64,000 bases of DNA from Pseudosulfitobacter koreensis (GCF_024733015.1 NZ_JANKJG010000001.1:248001-312000), one strand, 5' to 3'; shown: positions 41,559 through 51,783, numbered from the stretch's first letter. Made by a program: numbers and translations. Notes: generated by a model from the sequence alone, not told the origin.

Positions 41559-43478
41559 TCAGCCCCTCAGGCCTTCTCTCGCGCTTAAACCGATTCTGGC
41601 TGCCTGCATCGCAGTGGCCGCGATATCTGTCGCGGTCAGACCGGCATCCGCATACATCGCATCCGGTGCAGCCTGATCAATGAAACGGTCGGGCAACGTC
41701 ATCGTGCGCACCGCCAGATGGCCATCAAGCAATCCTTCGCCCGCGAGGTAATGCAGGACCATCGCACCAAAACCACCCTGAGCGCCCTGTTCGACGGTGA
41801 TCAGCGCGCGGTGGTTTCTGGCCAATTGCCTGATCAGATCATGATCCAGCGGCTTGGCAAAGCGCGCGTCTGCGATTGTCACCGATGCACCATGCGCCTC
41901 CATCAGGTCGGCAGCTTTGTAGCACTCGCCCAGATGTGCGCCGAACGACAGCAGAGCCACGTCCGACCCTTCGCGCACCACGCGGCCCCGCCCGATCTCA
42001 AGCGCGGTCCCTATCTCGGGCATTGGCACGCCCTCGCCCGCACCGCGCGGATAGCGAAACGCAATCGGTCCGCTGTCGTGTGCCGCGGCGGTGGCGACCA
42101 TGTGGACGAGTTCGCACTCGTCCGCGGCAGCCATCACGGTCATGTTCGGCAGGGCGCTCAGATAGCCCACATCGAACGCGCCCGCATGTGTCGCACCATC
42201 GGCGCCGACCAGTCCGGCGCGATCAATGGCAAAGCGCACCGGCAGGTTTTGCAAGGCGACGTCGTGCACAATCTGGTCGTATCCGCGCTGCAGGAAAGTG
42301 GAATAGATGGCGCAAAACGGTCTGAGGCCCCCCGCCGCCAGTCCGGCGGCAAAGGTCACGCCGTGCTGCTCGGCAATGCCCACATCGAACATGCGCTTGG
42401 GAAATCTCTTGCCGAATATGTCCATGCCCGTGCCAGATGGCATAGCGGCGGTGATGCCCACGATGGACGCGTCGACCTCGGCCAGCCTGGTCAGCGCGTC
42501 GCCGAACACCTTGGTGTAGCTTGGCGCATTGGCGCGCTTTTTCGCCTGCGCCCCGCTTTGCACGTCAAAGCTGCCGACGCCGTGGTATTTGTCTGCTGCG
42601 TTTTCGGCGGGCGCATAGCCCTTGCCCTTGACGGTGCAGCAATGGATCAGCACCGGGCCCGTCGCGCGCGTGCGGGTCGCGCGCAGCACGGCCAGCAGTT
42701 GCGGCATGTCGTGGCCGTTGGTCGGGCCGATGTACTGAAATCCCAGCTCTTCGAACAGTGTCCCGCCCGTGCCCATGGCGCCGGTGACCAGCTGCCGCGC
42801 GCGGCGGGCGCGGTCGCGGACGGGGCCGGGCAAGGCCGCCTCGAAACCTTCGGCCATGCTGTGCAGGTTGCCCAAGGGTGACGCGTAGAGGCCGGAGAGA
42901 TATTTCGACATCGCGCCCACGGGCGGTGCGATGCTCATTTCGTTGTCGTTCAGGATGACGAACATCCGGCGCCCTTCGGCCCCGGCGTTGTTCAATGCCT
43001 CATAGGCCATGCCCGCGCTGATCGACCCGTCACCGATGACCGCAATCGCATCGCCGGTCGGCTGCCCCATGTCACGCGCCACGGTAAAGCCCAGCGCCGC
43101 AGAAATCGAGGTAGACGAATGGGCCGCGCCAAAGGGATCATATTCGGATTCGCTGCGTTTGGTGAAACCGGAAATGCCGCCTTCCTGGCGCAGCGTGCTC
43201 ATGCGGTCGCGCCTGCCCGTCAGCACCTTGTGCGGATAGCACTGGTGGCCGACATCCCAGATCAGTTTGTCCCGTGGCGTGTCGAAGATGGCATGCAGGG
43301 CCACCGTCAGCTCCACCACACCAAGCGAAGAGCCCAGATGTCCGCCGGTTTCCGAGACGTCGGCAATCACCTCTGCGCGCAATTCATCGGCGAGACGCGA
43401 CAGATCCACATCGCTCAGCGCCTTGAGACACGAAGGCGCGGTGATACGGTCCAGAATTGGGGTTGCGGGACGGGTCAT
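41559..43478 (-). CDS. dxs: 1-deoxy-D-xylulose-5-phosphate synthase
   Basis: A 639-residue TPP-dependent transketolase-like enzyme, the first step of the MEP isoprenoid pathway. TPP/Mg motif [18 protein letters not shown] and the [19 protein letters not shown] motif are intact. ATG 43478 has AAGGA eight bases upstream; the frame stays open to 43619 but that part runs through the post-pufX hairpin region and is not family sequence. It lies downstream of pufX in the same direction, as in Rhodobacter. Confidence 0.96.
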   Translation of the reverse strand: MTRPATPILDRITAPSCLKALSDVDLSRLADELRAEVIADVSETGGHLGSSLGVVELTVALHAIFDTPRDKLIWDVGHQCYPHKVLTGRRDRMSTLRQEGGISGFTKRSESEYDPFGAAHSSTSISAALGFTVARDMGQPTGDAIAVIGDGSISAGMAYEALNNAGAEGRRMFVILNDNEMSIAPPVGAMSKYLSGLYASPLGNLHSMAEGFEAALPGPVRDRARRARQLVTGAMGTGGTLFEELGFQYIGPTNGHDMPQLLAVLRATRTRATGPVLIHCCTVKGKGYAPAENAADKYHGVGSFDVQSGAQAKKRANAPSYTKVFGDALTRLAEVDASIVGITAAMPSGTGMDIFGKRFPKRMFDVGIAEQHGVTFAAGLAAGGLRPFCAIYSTFLQRGYDQIVHDVALQNLPVRFAIDRAGLVGADGATHAGAFDVGYLSALPNMTVMAAADECELVHMVATAAAHDSGPIAFRYPRGAGEGVPMPEIGTALEIGRGRVVREGSDVALLSFGAHLGECYKAADLMEAHGASVTIADARFAKPLDHDLIRQLARNHRALITVEQGAQGGFGAMVLHYLAGEGLLDGHLAVRTMTLPDRFIDQAAPDAMYADAGLTATDIAATAMQAARIGLSAREGLRG

Positions 43479-43595
43479 GGAACAGTCCTTTCTCGACGAA
43501 GACGGCTCGACGTTTTGGCTGCCCTGCTGGCCGGGGAACTGATGGGGCACACCGCAAGGGCGACCGACACCAGCCTCCCGTAGCCAACAGGAAGG

Positions 43596-43617
43596 GTCAG
43601 GACGTCGAGATCCTGAC
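43596..43617 (-). terminator. Hairpin 3 downstream of pufX
   Basis: GTCAGGA (43596-43602) pairs with TCCTGAC (43611-43617) around an eight-base loop. It is the third of three successive inverted repeats between pufX and dxs and is nearest to dxs, 118 bases upstream of its ATG. Confidence 0.6.
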
Positions 43618-43619
43618 AT

Positions 43620-43650
43620 TTTCGGGCACCCAGGGACCGGATACCCGAAA
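43620..43650 (-). terminator. Hairpin 2 downstream of pufX
   Basis: TTTCGGG (43620-43626) pairs with CCCGAAA (43644-43650). The 17-base centre has further partial pairing. On the minus strand the stem is followed by a short A/T stretch, so some termination is possible. Confidence 0.6.
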
Positions 43651-43656
43651 CGCGTG

Positions 43657-43690
43657 GTCGGCGGGTGGCCACCAAAGGCGACCCGCCGAC
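43657..43690 (-). terminator. Hairpin 1 directly downstream of pufX
   Basis: GTCGGCGGGT (43657-43666) pairs perfectly with ACCCGCCGAC (43681-43690), seven bases after the pufX stop. This 10-bp GC-rich stem without a T-run fits an mRNA 3' stabiliser at the end of the puf message; with the two following hairpins it probably limits read-through into dxs. Confidence 0.75.
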
Positions 43691-43697
43691 AGGTTCT

Positions 43698-43937
43698 TCA
43701 GACCTGCACGACCGATGGGGTGCTCAGGTTGAAAGAATAGGGTGTCGGGTCCTGTGTATCGCGCGATTCAGGGGGCAGCAGTTTGCCGATCCCGTAGATC
43801 ACTGCGATAGAAAACCAGATCACCAGACAGAAGATCGCCGCATAGCCTGCGCCCTTCATCATCAGCGCCAACACATCGGCACGAAGCCGGAAACTGCCTG
43901 ACGCGTTTGTTCTGAGGTAGTCGTTGTTGTCGCTCAT
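43698..43937 (-). CDS. pufX: PufX-like LH1-RC protein
   Basis: A 79-residue single-pass membrane protein. The N-terminal cytoplasmic segment (NDYLRTNASGSFRLRADVLAL) leads into MMKGAGYAAIFCLVIWFSIAVIYGIGKLLPP. The MMKGAG motif at the start of the helix and the G-LLP end match Rhodobacter sphaeroides PufX (QMMKGAGWAG...GRMLPI); the rest is diverged. PufX opens the LH1 ring for quinone exchange. I start at ATG 43937, seven bases after AGGA; an ATG six bases upstream is too close. Its place after pufM, where many roseobacters have pufC, supports the call. Confidence 0.88.
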   Translation of the reverse strand: MSDNNDYLRTNASGSFRLRADVLALMMKGAGYAAIFCLVIWFSIAVIYGIGKLLPPESRDTQDPTPYSFNLSTPSVVQV

Positions 43938-43971
43938 GGTCATTTCCTTTTCTCAGGTGTTCGTTTCGGGG

Positions 43972-44898
43972 TCAGAATGGCGGCGCATAGCCGTGCTCTT
44001 GTGCCCAGATGAACCAATTGTCGACGACGGTGCCGGTCAGAAGGATACCGATGCCCCCTGTCAGTGTTGTCAGCACGGCGAACCACCAGGCCCAACGGTG
44101 GATACCCTCCATCGTCGCGTTAAAGCCCATGGTCCAGCGCCAGAACAAGGCGGCCCGTTCCGAGGCGGTGCCACGGTCCACGATCTGTTCGATCTCGCGT
44201 TCGCCGCCAAAGCGGCTGACGGCCAGAATGGTTGCGCCGTGCATCGCAAACAGCAGGGCAGAACCATAGAGGAAGACAATCGAAAGCGCGTGGAACGGGT
44301 TGTAGAACAGGTTGCCATAGGTCAGCGAAAACAGGTTCGTCCAGTCAAGGTGCGAAAAAACACCGTAAGGCACCGCATGCGACCACGATCCCATCAGGAT
44401 CGGCCGGAACAGCCCCAGCACGAAGACCAGCCAAAGCGCCGAGGCGAAGGCCCACGAGACGTGCTTGCCCAGGCCCAGCTCTTCGGCCCGCAGATAGGTG
44501 CGTATCCACCAGGTGATCAGCGACACCGCAAAGAAAAAGCCTGCGATCAGAAACCAGCCCCCTTCGTTCAGCGGTGCCATGCCCAGGCCGTATTCCTCGG
44601 CGGGTGGATCAAGCGAGAGCCAGAAGAGGTCGCGCAGGAAAAGCGCCGGAGAATAGCCGACCTGCGCCCAGTAGTTCATCCCGATGATGAAGAACCAGAT
44701 CAGCCCGCTGGCCAGTGAAATCACCCCGAAGGTGCCCAGATGGATCGGCCCCAGCTGCGCGTTGCCGAAGGTGCCGAACAGCTTGGAAAATCCGACGCTC
44801 TTGGTGCGGTCCCGTGCAAGGGTTCCCGTCGGGTCCATGCCCAGTTCGGGCGGTCCTTGAACCTGAACCTGCGTGAAAATGTTTTGATATTCAGCCAT
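43972..44898 (-). CDS. pufM: Reaction centre subunit M
   Basis: A 308-residue M subunit with five membrane helices. Bacteriochlorophyll and iron ligands are in recognisable motifs: [28 protein letters not shown] (special-pair and Fe histidines) and [12 protein letters not shown] (second Fe histidine). It is separated from pufL by 15 bases and from pufX by 34. No cytochrome subunit gene follows. Confidence 0.98.
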   Translation of the reverse strand: MAEYQNIFTQVQVQGPPELGMDPTGTLARDRTKSVGFSKLFGTFGNAQLGPIHLGTFGVISLASGLIWFFIIGMNYWAQVGYSPALFLRDLFWLSLDPPAEEYGLGMAPLNEGGWFLIAGFFFAVSLITWWIRTYLRAEELGLGKHVSWAFASALWLVFVLGLFRPILMGSWSHAVPYGVFSHLDWTNLFSLTYGNLFYNPFHALSIVFLYGSALLFAMHGATILAVSRFGGEREIEQIVDRGTASERAALFWRWTMGFNATMEGIHRWAWWFAVLTTLTGGIGILLTGTVVDNWFIWAQEHGYAPPF

Positions 44899-44913
44899 GT
44901 TCCTATCCCTTTC

Positions 44914-45744
44914 CTACAGATCCGCCCACCAGGGCAATTCGGCGTACCAGTCCCACCAGCTTGACCAGGCGTCGAACCAGATCGTGCCCGAAATGACGAT
45001 GCAGATCGCGCTCCAGACCACGGCGTTCAGCGCCAGGAACAGACCCAGACGGTGAATACCAAGCGGCCCGATCGAATAGCCGATCAGATCGCGGAAATAC
45101 GTGTCTTCGTGGTCGGGCGTTGCAATGGTCTTGCCCTTGCCCGGATTGACGGCGGACAGCACCAGTGAGCCGTGCAGTGACAGGGCAAAGCAGGTCGTGA
45201 AGAAGAATGTGACCGCGACCATGTGCGCCGGGTTGTAGTGGAAGTTGCCATAGGCATATCCGACGTTGTTCACCCAATCGAGGTGGCTGAAGATGCCATA
45301 GGGGAACCCATGTCCCCAGGCCCCCAACAGGACGGGACGGATCACCACCAGCGTGACATAGGCCAGGATCGCGATGCCAAAGGCAAAGGGCACGTGATAG
45401 CCGATACCCAGCTTGCGGGCAATTTCGACCTCGCGCATCATCCAGCCGATGAATGCGAACAGCGCGCAGATCGTGATGATCTGCCAAAGCCCGCCTTCGG
45501 CCAGCGGTGCGGCCCCCAGACCCACTTCAAGAGCGGGCGGGTTGATTGAAATCAGCCAGGGGTTCCAAGTGTTCCCCAAAGACGCGCCATAGAAAATCAG
45601 GACGGTGCCGAGCGCTGAGAAAAAGAGCGTCACGACACCAAAAAAACCGACATAAAAGGGTCCAACCCAGAAATCGAACAGGTCGCCACCAACCAATGTT
45701 CCCCCTCGGACCCGGTATTTTCTCTCGAAGCTGAGCAGTGCCAT
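44914..45744 (-). CDS. pufL: Reaction centre subunit L
   Basis: A 276-residue L subunit with five membrane helices. [17 protein letters not shown] (special-pair ligand) and [12 protein letters not shown] (Fe ligand) are clear, with [14 protein letters not shown] giving the second Fe histidine. The ATG 45744 follows GGGAGAAAGAAG. A strong hairpin separates it from pufA. Confidence 0.98.
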   Translation of the reverse strand: MALLSFERKYRVRGGTLVGGDLFDFWVGPFYVGFFGVVTLFFSALGTVLIFYGASLGNTWNPWLISINPPALEVGLGAAPLAEGGLWQIITICALFAFIGWMMREVEIARKLGIGYHVPFAFGIAILAYVTLVVIRPVLLGAWGHGFPYGIFSHLDWVNNVGYAYGNFHYNPAHMVAVTFFFTTCFALSLHGSLVLSAVNPGKGKTIATPDHEDTYFRDLIGYSIGPLGIHRLGLFLALNAVVWSAICIVISGTIWFDAWSSWWDWYAELPWWADL

Positions 45745-45808
45745 CTTCTTTCTCCCATTCCGTCAGCGCCGTGCGGGCATCGGGTTGTTCAATTCATGAT
45801 TGATGTTT

Positions 45809-45839
45809 GCTGCGGGCGGCGTCTGGCGTCGCCCGCAGC
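45809..45839 (-). terminator. pufA-pufL intercistronic hairpin
   Basis: GCTGCGGGCG (45809-45818) pairs perfectly with CGCCCGCAGC (45830-45839) around 11 bases, 17 bases after the pufA stop. This is the position of the Rhodobacter hairpins that stabilise pufBA mRNA and create the LH1 to RC excess. It lacks a T-run, consistent with stabilisation rather than complete termination. Confidence 0.85.
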
Positions 45840-45855
45840 TCTTTTGAAAGCCGAG

Positions 45856-46026
45856 TTATTCGACGACCACGGCCGCGTCACTGAAGGCGCGGACGAACCA
45901 GTTTGTTTCTGGATAGCTAAGCAGCACGAGGTGAATCAGCACCGCCAGCAAAAAGAGAAACACACCCTGCGCTACGAATACGCGCCGGGGGTCGAAAATC
46001 AGCCAGATCTTGTAGAACTGTGCCAT
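45856..46026 (-). CDS. pufA: LH1 alpha polypeptide
   Basis: A 56-residue LH1 alpha chain read directly from the sequence: [20 protein letters not shown], a membrane helix, the bacteriochlorophyll-binding His32 ([10 protein letters not shown]), and an NWF segment followed by an acidic C-terminus. [16 protein letters not shown] is the classic alpha signature. ATG 46026 has GGAG upstream; the stop is TAA at 45856. Confidence 0.97.
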   Translation of the reverse strand: MAQFYKIWLIFDPRRVFVAQGVFLFLLAVLIHLVLLSYPETNWFVRAFSDAAVVVE

Positions 46027-46038
46027 GAAATACTCTCC

Positions 46039-46197
46039 TTAGCCCCAGGCGAACCAGGGCAGTTTGATGTACGTCAGAACGTGAGCAACGACGGCGATCA
46101 TCGTGAAGATCGCAAATCCGCTCATGTAGACTGAGTGCAACTCTTGCGCTTGCTCGTCTGTGAGACCCGTGAAACTCAGGTCAGTTTTATCAGCCAT
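46039..46197 (-). CDS. pufB: LH1 beta polypeptide
   Basis: A 52-residue LH1 beta chain: [28 protein letters not shown], membrane helix, His39 (VVAHVLTYI) as the bacteriochlorophyll ligand, and LPWFAWG at the end. [16 protein letters not shown] is diagnostic. ATG 46197 has AGGAGA eight bases upstream. It lies 12 bases upstream of pufA. Confidence 0.97.
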   Translation of the reverse strand: MADKTDLSFTGLTDEQAQELHSVYMSGFAIFTMIAVVAHVLTYIKLPWFAWG

Positions 46198-46253
46198 GTT
46201 TTTCTCCTGAAAATATGTACTGAAGCCGCGCAGCCCCCGCGACCGGGTTACGA

Positions 46254-46270
46254 CGGGGGGTCATCCCCCG
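46254..46270 (-). other. Small hairpin between pufQ and pufB
   Basis: CGGGGG-GTCAT-CCCCCG lies in the 138-bp pufQ-pufB gap. A second, weaker inverted repeat sits near 46309-46330. In Rhodobacter this gap is a site of mRNA processing; these stems are candidates for the same, though no cleavage can be read from sequence. Confidence 0.5.
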
Positions 46271-46335
46271 CCCAGATCTACCGCCCAGATGAGCAGTGGA
46301 TTTCGAAGCCCCCGACGTAGCCGAGGGCGTTAAAC

Positions 46336-46569
46336 TTATGCCCAGAAGATGCGGGGCGTGATCGTTTGCGCCTCGCGCCAGGCCCAGCGCACCGGGTCCT
46401 GTGGCGGCACTTGCGTCTGCCTGATCGCCGTCCACATCCAGCGGATCAGACAGATCGGCAGGGCGGCCAGGAAAATCAGCGCGAAATAAAAGGTGTATTC
46501 GCCCTTCGACGACCAATGCCGCTTGGCATCGCCAGTCATCTGAGTGGGCGTGTTGGTCAAATCAGTCAT
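46336..46569 (-). CDS. pufQ: PufQ
   Basis: A 77-residue protein with one membrane helix ([23 protein letters not shown]), lying between bchZ and pufB. Position, size and the [17 protein letters not shown] pattern match PufQ, which is needed for bacteriochlorophyll pathway flux and RC/LH1 formation. Its ATG overlaps the bchZ stop (ATGA), so it is translated from the bchCXYZ read-through message, while the main puf promoter probably lies inside bchZ (inference). Confidence 0.93.
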   Translation of the reverse strand: MTDLTNTPTQMTGDAKRHWSSKGEYTFYFALIFLAALPICLIRWMWTAIRQTQVPPQDPVRWAWREAQTITPRIFWA

Positions 46570-48026
46570 TTGGTTCCTCCCAAAGCTGGTTGAAGATCCT
46601 CTACAATTTCCAGAAACACCCGCTCGGCCCCTTTTTCGAGCGCGCGCTTTTCGGCGGCATCGCGCAGGGTTTTTGCGGCGGAAATCCGTGTCAGGATCGG
46701 ATGAGTTTCAACGATCCTGTCCAGCAGCGCCTGCGCATCCATATCCCATGGAAAGTCGCGGCGCAGCGATGTGGGCGTAGCCGGTGTGGCATCCATTTCG
46801 GTGCCCAGCGGCAAGATATGGAACAGCGCGTCGAACAGGCTGTTGCACACTTCCTGAAGCAAATAGGTGGCGCCCGCATAGCCCATGAAGGGCGTGCCGG
46901 TCGCACGGCGGATCGCGGCCCCCGGAAAAGACGCAGGTATGAACGAGGGCGCAGGGCCAAAGCCTGCCTTCATCTCGGCCAGGTACATCTTTTCATTGAT
47001 CGACCCCATAACGATCAGGGGGCGCTTTTCATGCAGCATGGCGCGCACGCTGTCATTGTCAGTCTTCTTGCCGCGCAGCCGCGATACGGCAAAGGCGCAA
47101 GGCAGGCCCAGATCTGTTTCCAGATAGTTGCGGATGCCGCGGGCATAGGTCTCGCTTGCGACGATGGCGAAAGAGGCCGTCGCAAAGAAATCCTGGGTGA
47201 CCGAGCGCCACAAGTCCCAGACCGGTTTGATGGTCGAGTGTTTTTCCCGCTCGATGAACGGTTCGGGATCAAGCTCCAGCATCTCGCCCAGCGTGCGCAG
47301 GAATTTCGTGGTGCTGTCGATGCCGATGGGCGCTTGCAGGTATGGCTTGGCCAGAACTTCGCACAGGCCGCGACCAAATTCGCGGTACATGCAGATATTC
47401 ACGTCCGCATTCACCAGCCCGCGCATTTCGGCGACATGTGCGCCCAGCGGCATCACCATGTTGATCTCGGCGCCGATACCTTCGACCAGACGCCGGATTT
47501 CGGCCAGATCAGATGGCATGTTGAACGTGCCGTACATCGGCCCCAGGATATTGACGCGCGGGGCAGCGCCCTCTTCGCGCTTCTTCTCGGGTGGCATGCG
47601 GCCCTTGGTCATGCCAAATTCGGTAAAGATCCACGTCATCGCGCGGTCTGCGGATTCCCACTGATCCTCGTCGATGGTGCGCGGCAAGAAGCGTTGGATA
47701 TTTGTACCCTGCGGGGTGACGCCGCCGCCGATCATCTCGGAGATGGAGCCGGTCACGACCACGGCAGGCAATGCAGGATCAAGCACGCCCCAGGCGCGTT
47801 TCATCGATTCTTCGGTACCCGAACCCATCTCTTCCTCACCAAGGCCGGTGACGACGATTGGCAATTCATGGGGCGGCAAGGCGTCGGTGTAATGCAGCAC
47901 GGATGTCACGGGCAGGTTTTCACAGCCCACCGGGCCGTCGATCACGCATTGCAATCCTTTGACGGCGCAGAACGCATAGACCGCGCCCCAGTATCCGCCG
48001 GCTCTGTCGTGGTCTTGCACCAGCAT
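46566..48026 (-). CDS. bchZ: Chlorophyllide a reductase subunit Z
   Basis: A 486-residue COR subunit, homologous to BchB. Cluster-binding cysteine candidates are seen in [10 protein letters not shown] and near AVKGLQCV. With BchX and BchY it reduces ring B (C7-C8) of chlorophyllide. It overlaps bchY upstream and pufQ downstream. In Rhodobacter the puf promoter is within this gene. Confidence 0.96.
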   Translation of the reverse strand: MLVQDHDRAGGYWGAVYAFCAVKGLQCVIDGPVGCENLPVTSVLHYTDALPPHELPIVVTGLGEEEMGSGTEESMKRAWGVLDPALPAVVVTGSISEMIGGGVTPQGTNIQRFLPRTIDEDQWESADRAMTWIFTEFGMTKGRMPPEKKREEGAAPRVNILGPMYGTFNMPSDLAEIRRLVEGIGAEINMVMPLGAHVAEMRGLVNADVNICMYREFGRGLCEVLAKPYLQAPIGIDSTTKFLRTLGEMLELDPEPFIEREKHSTIKPVWDLWRSVTQDFFATASFAIVASETYARGIRNYLETDLGLPCAFAVSRLRGKKTDNDSVRAMLHEKRPLIVMGSINEKMYLAEMKAGFGPAPSFIPASFPGAAIRRATGTPFMGYAGATYLLQEVCNSLFDALFHILPLGTEMDATPATPTSLRRDFPWDMDAQALLDRIVETHPILTRISAAKTLRDAAEKRALEKGAERVFLEIVEDLQPALGGTK

Positions 48027-49606
48027 CAGATCATCTCCGCTGCTTTGGCGGCTTTCGCGGCACGTTCCAGCTTCTTGAGGTTCGTCGCACGGAAAGACGG
48101 CTGCAAATTCGGAGCGCCCTCCCAGACGCCTGCCGTATCGCCGGAGCCTACGCCCTCAAAGAAGGCGCGCATGCCGTTCATCCGGTCCTTGTTGGCAATC
48201 GCCGCGTTCACGACCTGCGCCAGCGAACCGGCACCCGCAGGACCCATCAGGGGCCGCGCCGAAATCAGGTTAGTAAAGTAGAGCGAAGGGATGCCCAGTT
48301 CCTTGCCCTTTTGCACGACGGGGGTCGTCCCGATAGCAAGGTCGGGCTGGATCGCTTCCATTGCGGCGCAATCGTCTTCTAGCGACGCGCGGTACTTGAC
48401 CTTGACGCCCTTCGCCTCCAGCCAGGCTGCATCGTCGGCAGACCACGGCGTCTTGGGGCAAGCCGTGCCCACATAGGGCACGTCGGCACCGCTTTCGATC
48501 AGCAGACGCGCCACCAAGAGCTCGCTGCCCTCATAGCCCGACAGGGTGATCGTGCCCTTGATCTGGGTCGCGGCAAGCGCCTGTTTGATCATCGGCAGGA
48601 ATTGGTTTTGCGCGGCTGCGACCTGGTCTGCGGGCACGTTGTACGCATCGCCCACGGCAGCCAGCCAACTGGCGGTGCCATCGTGGCCCACCGGGGCAGA
48701 TCCGATGACGGCGCGTCCCGCCGCCTGAAATTCGCGGACGGCGGCAGTATAGAACGGGTGGATCGCGGCGACCGCACCACAATCCAGCGCTGCATAAAGC
48801 TCGCGCCATTCACGGCAGGGCACGACCGGACCAGCGGCCAGACCCAAGGGCGCCAGCATCTGACCGATCACCATCGGGTCGGCGGGAAACATCTCGCCCA
48901 GCAAGGCCAGCGTCGGGCGGTCGGACTTACCCGAGGCGGGCATCGCAACCGGGCCTGCCTCGATCTCTTTGCGGGCATAGTTCAGCATGGCCCCGGCCAG
49001 TACGTCCTTGGCCTCGGCGTGGGTGGGGATACCGAAGCCAGGCACGTCGATGCCGACGATCCGCACGCCGTTGATCTCTGACGGCAGCAGACGCAAGGGC
49101 ACGCCCGAGGCTGTCGGCACACAAAGGTTCGTGACCACGACCACGTCGAGTTTCGCCGGATCGGCGATGTCATGCACCGCCTCGCGGATGTCCTCGAACA
49201 GCTTGCCGGTTACCAGGGTTTCCGAGTTAAACGGCACATAGCCGACCGACCGGCGCGCACCATAGAAATGCGACACAAACGTCAGGCCATAGACACAGCA
49301 GGCCGACCCGCTGAGGATCGTCGCCGTGCGTTTCATCCGCAAACCGACACGCAGCGATCCGAACGCAGGACACATGCTTTGCGGCTTGTCATGGGGGCCT
49401 TGGGGGTAGTCCCTGGCGTATTGGTCCAGAATGTCGGATTTGCCAGCAGTACGCGCAGCGGCTTCCATCGCGCCTTTGCCTGCGGTGCAGCCACCTTCCA
49501 ATGCCGTGGCTTGTGTTTTCGTGGCGTCGCCGTTCGATGCAATGACCTGCACGGCACCATTTTCGTCGAAGCCGACTTCATATCCCTGACGTCCGCCATC
49601 ATCCAT
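48026..49606 (-). CDS. bchY: Chlorophyllide a reductase subunit Y
   Basis: A 526-residue COR subunit, homologous to BchN. Cysteines expected to bind the cluster are in [26 protein letters not shown] and [12 protein letters not shown] start at ATG 49606, eight bases after GGGAGGT; the frame is open to 49645 but that part lies over a small coupled reading frame. It overlaps bchZ by one base. Confidence 0.95.
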   Translation of the reverse strand: MDDGGRQGYEVGFDENGAVQVIASNGDATKTQATALEGGCTAGKGAMEAAARTAGKSDILDQYARDYPQGPHDKPQSMCPAFGSLRVGLRMKRTATILSGSACCVYGLTFVSHFYGARRSVGYVPFNSETLVTGKLFEDIREAVHDIADPAKLDVVVVTNLCVPTASGVPLRLLPSEINGVRIVGIDVPGFGIPTHAEAKDVLAGAMLNYARKEIEAGPVAMPASGKSDRPTLALLGEMFPADPMVIGQMLAPLGLAAGPVVPCREWRELYAALDCGAVAAIHPFYTAAVREFQAAGRAVIGSAPVGHDGTASWLAAVGDAYNVPADQVAAAQNQFLPMIKQALAATQIKGTITLSGYEGSELLVARLLIESGADVPYVGTACPKTPWSADDAAWLEAKGVKVKYRASLEDDCAAMEAIQPDLAIGTTPVVQKGKELGIPSLYFTNLISARPLMGPAGAGSLAQVVNAAIANKDRMNGMRAFFEGVGSGDTAGVWEGAPNLQPSFRATNLKKLERAAKAAKAAEMI

Positions 49607-49730
49607 CGCTGCGCACCTCCCTCGAAGCGGTGCAGCGCACATCATGCAGCAGCCGTCTGATCTGGTCAGGTCGCGCGTTCCGCAGCATGTGCAAAACCTC
49701 GGCGAGGATGTCGGCCTTGCGCTCAGACAT
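49599..49730 (-). CDS. Possible 43-residue coupling protein between bchX and bchY
   Basis: A short frame starting at ATG 49730, overlapping the end of bchX by eight bases, and ending at TGA 49599, overlapping the bchY start by eight bases. The product is basic and helical: [20 protein letters not shown] then PDQIRRLLHDVR. No family is recognised. It bridges the 116-base gap exactly and carries the bchY ribosome site inside it, so it may act as a translational coupler even if the peptide has no function. Being short, it could also be chance. Confidence 0.4.
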   Translation of the reverse strand: MSERKADILAEVLHMLRNARPDQIRRLLHDVRCTASREVRSDG

Positions 49731-50724
49731 TGTCATAGACCACTTCAAGGCTGACTTTCGCTTTGGAATACTTGCCGCGCATGTCCGCATCTGTGGCGGG
49801 CACCAGCTGGTAATCGCCGCCAGTGTCCTTGGCATCGAACAGCGCCAAAAGACCGTCCTGATCCAGAGGAGCCGGGCGCACTGGCGGAGCAATGCCCACC
49901 GCATCGCCCAGGGCTGCAAACAAACCGCCCCACTGCGATTTGCTCGTGCCGACAATCTGATAATTCGCCGATTTCTTGCGCAGATCGTCGTCCTGCGGAA
50001 TGGCGGCCAGCACCGGGATGTCGACCGCCTTGGCAAAGGCCGCAGCCTCGCCCGAGCCGTCGTCCTTGTTGATCACCAGACCAGCCACACCGACGTTGCC
50101 GCCCAGCTTGCGGAAATATTCCACCGCCGAGCAGACGTTGTTGGCCACGTAGAGCGATTGCAGGTCGTTCGAGGCGACCAGAATGACCTTTTGCGCCATG
50201 TCACGCGCAATCGGCAGTCCGAAGCCACCGCAGACCACGTCGCCCAGGAAATCGAGCAGGACATAATCAAAGTCCCAGTCGTGAAAGCCGAGTTTCTCCA
50301 GCAGCTCAAAGCCGTGGATGATGCCGCGCCCACCACAGCCGCGCCCGACTTCGGGCCCGCCAAGCTCCATCGCAAACACGCCGCCACGTTTAAAGCAGAC
50401 ATCGCCGATCTGAACCTCTTCGCCAGCCAGCTTTTTCTTGCCCGAAGTTTCGATGATGGTCGGGCACGCCTTGCCGCCGAACAGCAGGCTGGTGGTGTCG
50501 GATTTAGGGTCGCAACCGATCAGCAACACGCGTTTGCCCTGTTCGGCCATCATGTGACTGAGGTTGGCCAGCGTGAACGATTTGCCGATGCCGCCCTTGC
50601 CGTAGATCGCGATGATCTGCGTCTTGCTGGTAGGTTCGCCCGTGGGCACCTCCAGCGTCGGCTCGGAGGCTTCATCGCGCAGGCGTTGGTCGAAATCTCT
50701 GAGGTTTGGCACTTCGTCTTTCAT
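49723..50724 (-). CDS. bchX: Chlorophyllide a reductase iron protein X
   Basis: A 333-residue NifH-like ATPase. P-loop [15 protein letters not shown] and cluster cysteines in GRGCGGRG and [10 protein letters not shown] are present. It transfers electrons to BchYZ. The N-terminal extension ([18 protein letters not shown]) is typical of BchX relative to BchL. ATG 50724 overlaps the bchC stop. Confidence 0.97.
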   Translation of the reverse strand: MKDEVPNLRDFDQRLRDEASEPTLEVPTGEPTSKTQIIAIYGKGGIGKSFTLANLSHMMAEQGKRVLLIGCDPKSDTTSLLFGGKACPTIIETSGKKKLAGEEVQIGDVCFKRGGVFAMELGGPEVGRGCGGRGIIHGFELLEKLGFHDWDFDYVLLDFLGDVVCGGFGLPIARDMAQKVILVASNDLQSLYVANNVCSAVEYFRKLGGNVGVAGLVINKDDGSGEAAAFAKAVDIPVLAAIPQDDDLRKKSANYQIVGTSKSQWGGLFAALGDAVGIAPPVRPAPLDQDGLLALFDAKDTGGDYQLVPATDADMRGKYSKAKVSLEVVYDNV

Positions 50725-51662
50725 CGCGCGTCCTTCCAGTTCAGCATCATCTTCAGGCAGGCAGGATCGCTGAAGGCCGTGGTGTAGGCCTGCGGTGCAT
50801 CCGAAGATTGTGCCGTGTGTGTGATCAGACCGCCTAAGTTCAGCGTTCCGCTTTCGACCAGAGCGCGCGTGGCGATCAGGTCATCTGCATTCCATTCGGC
50901 TGCGATCCGAAACCGGGCTTCTTTCATGAAGGCCGACGGAAAGGCGAAACTGATGGGGTCGGTGTAAAATCCAGCCAGGACAATCTCGCCGCCCTTGGCG
51001 ATGCGACCGATCAGATCTGCCAGCACGGCGACAGAGCCGGAGGCATCATAGACCGATGTGTAATCGCGGCGCGTGTCCGTTGCGGGGTCGATTACCTCGT
51101 AGCCTGTGGCCCCGGTGCGGCGTGTCGGGTCAATCTCCCAAACCGTGGGGGCCGGTGCGCCCGCGGCGATCGTCAGCCGTGCAAGAAGACGGCCCAGCAC
51201 GCCGTGCCCGACAATCAGATCGGGCACCGATTTACCCGCACCCGCCATCGCATGACGCGCCGTCGCCGCCAGCGCCAGAAGCGCCCCTTCGGCCTGCAAC
51301 CCGGCGTCGATGCGCGAGACACGCTCTGCCTTGCTGACCAGCAACCGCGATGCGCCGCCGAACAGACCAAAAGCCCCTTCGTAGCAGTTCGCGCCGGGCA
51401 CGAAAACGTTGTCGCCAGCCTTGAAACCGCTACCGGGTGCGGCTTCTACGACTTCGCCCGTCGCTTCGTAGCCGGGAACCAGCGGATAGCCCATGCCGGG
51501 AAACGGGGGCATGTCGCCGGACCAGAACAGCTTTTCCGTACCGGTTGAAATTCCCGAGTGATTGACGCGGATCACCAGATCCCCCTCGGTGGGCGGGGTG
51601 ATGTCGAGGCTGTCGAGGCAAAGGTCTTTCGGACCCTTCAAGAGTACGGCTGTGGTTTGCAA
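50721..51662 (-). CDS. bchC: 3-hydroxyethyl bacteriochlorophyllide a dehydrogenase
   Basis: A 313-residue zinc-type alcohol dehydrogenase-like enzyme oxidising the C3 hydroxyethyl to acetyl. The family N-terminus [13 protein letters not shown] is preceded by TTG 51662, five bases after GAGGGGG, which I take as the start. An ATG at 51749 would put 29 non-homologous residues over the PpsR operators and promoter. It leads the bchCXYZ-puf superoperon, with tandem PpsR sites directly upstream. Confidence 0.94.
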   Translation of the reverse strand: MQTTAVLLKGPKDLCLDSLDITPPTEGDLVIRVNHSGISTGTEKLFWSGDMPPFPGMGYPLVPGYEATGEVVEAAPGSGFKAGDNVFVPGANCYEGAFGLFGGASRLLVSKAERVSRIDAGLQAEGALLALAATARHAMAGAGKSVPDLIVGHGVLGRLLARLTIAAGAPAPTVWEIDPTRRTGATGYEVIDPATDTRRDYTSVYDASGSVAVLADLIGRIAKGGEIVLAGFYTDPISFAFPSAFMKEARFRIAAEWNADDLIATRALVESGTLNLGGLITHTAQSSDAPQAYTTAFSDPACLKMMLNWKDAR

Positions 51663-51730
51663 CTTGACCCCCTCTCTGTGCCTGTCCCGGTCCGTTGTGG
51701 TCGGCCTCGGGTGTTTCGGTATCTTCTGTA

Positions 51731-51748
51731 TGTAAGGTAAATTGCACA
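51731..51748. promoter_or_regulatory. PpsR palindrome, bchC-proximal
   Basis: An exact TGT-N12-ACA palindrome, TGTAAGGTAAATTGCACA. On the minus strand it contains TACCTT (51734-51739), the likely bchC -10 element. It is one of a tandem pair 8 bp apart. Confidence 0.92.
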
Positions 51749-51762
51749 ACTTATACTGTCAA
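51734..51762 (-). promoter_or_regulatory. bchC sigma-70-type promoter
   Basis: Read on the minus strand: TTGACA at 51762-51757, 17-bp spacer, TACCTT at 51739-51734. Each hexamer lies in one of the two PpsR palindromes, the arrangement described for Rhodobacter capsulatus bchC, where CrtJ blocks RNA polymerase. Confidence 0.85.
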
Positions 51763-51774
51763 CTTTTATTGACA
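51757..51774. promoter_or_regulatory. PpsR palindrome, bchC-distal
   Basis: An exact TGT-N12-ACA palindrome, TGTCAACTTTTATTGACA, overlapping the bchC -35. It is 8 bp from the proximal palindrome, the spacing that allows cooperative CrtJ binding, and lies nine bases after the end of crtF. Confidence 0.93.
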
Positions 51775-51783
51775 TAATTAGTA

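Noticed and set aside
51663..51749. An upstream ATG start for bchC at 51749
   Set aside because: It would place 29 unrelated residues across the promoter and a PpsR palindrome, whereas TTG 51662 has a strong ribosome site and begins family sequence.
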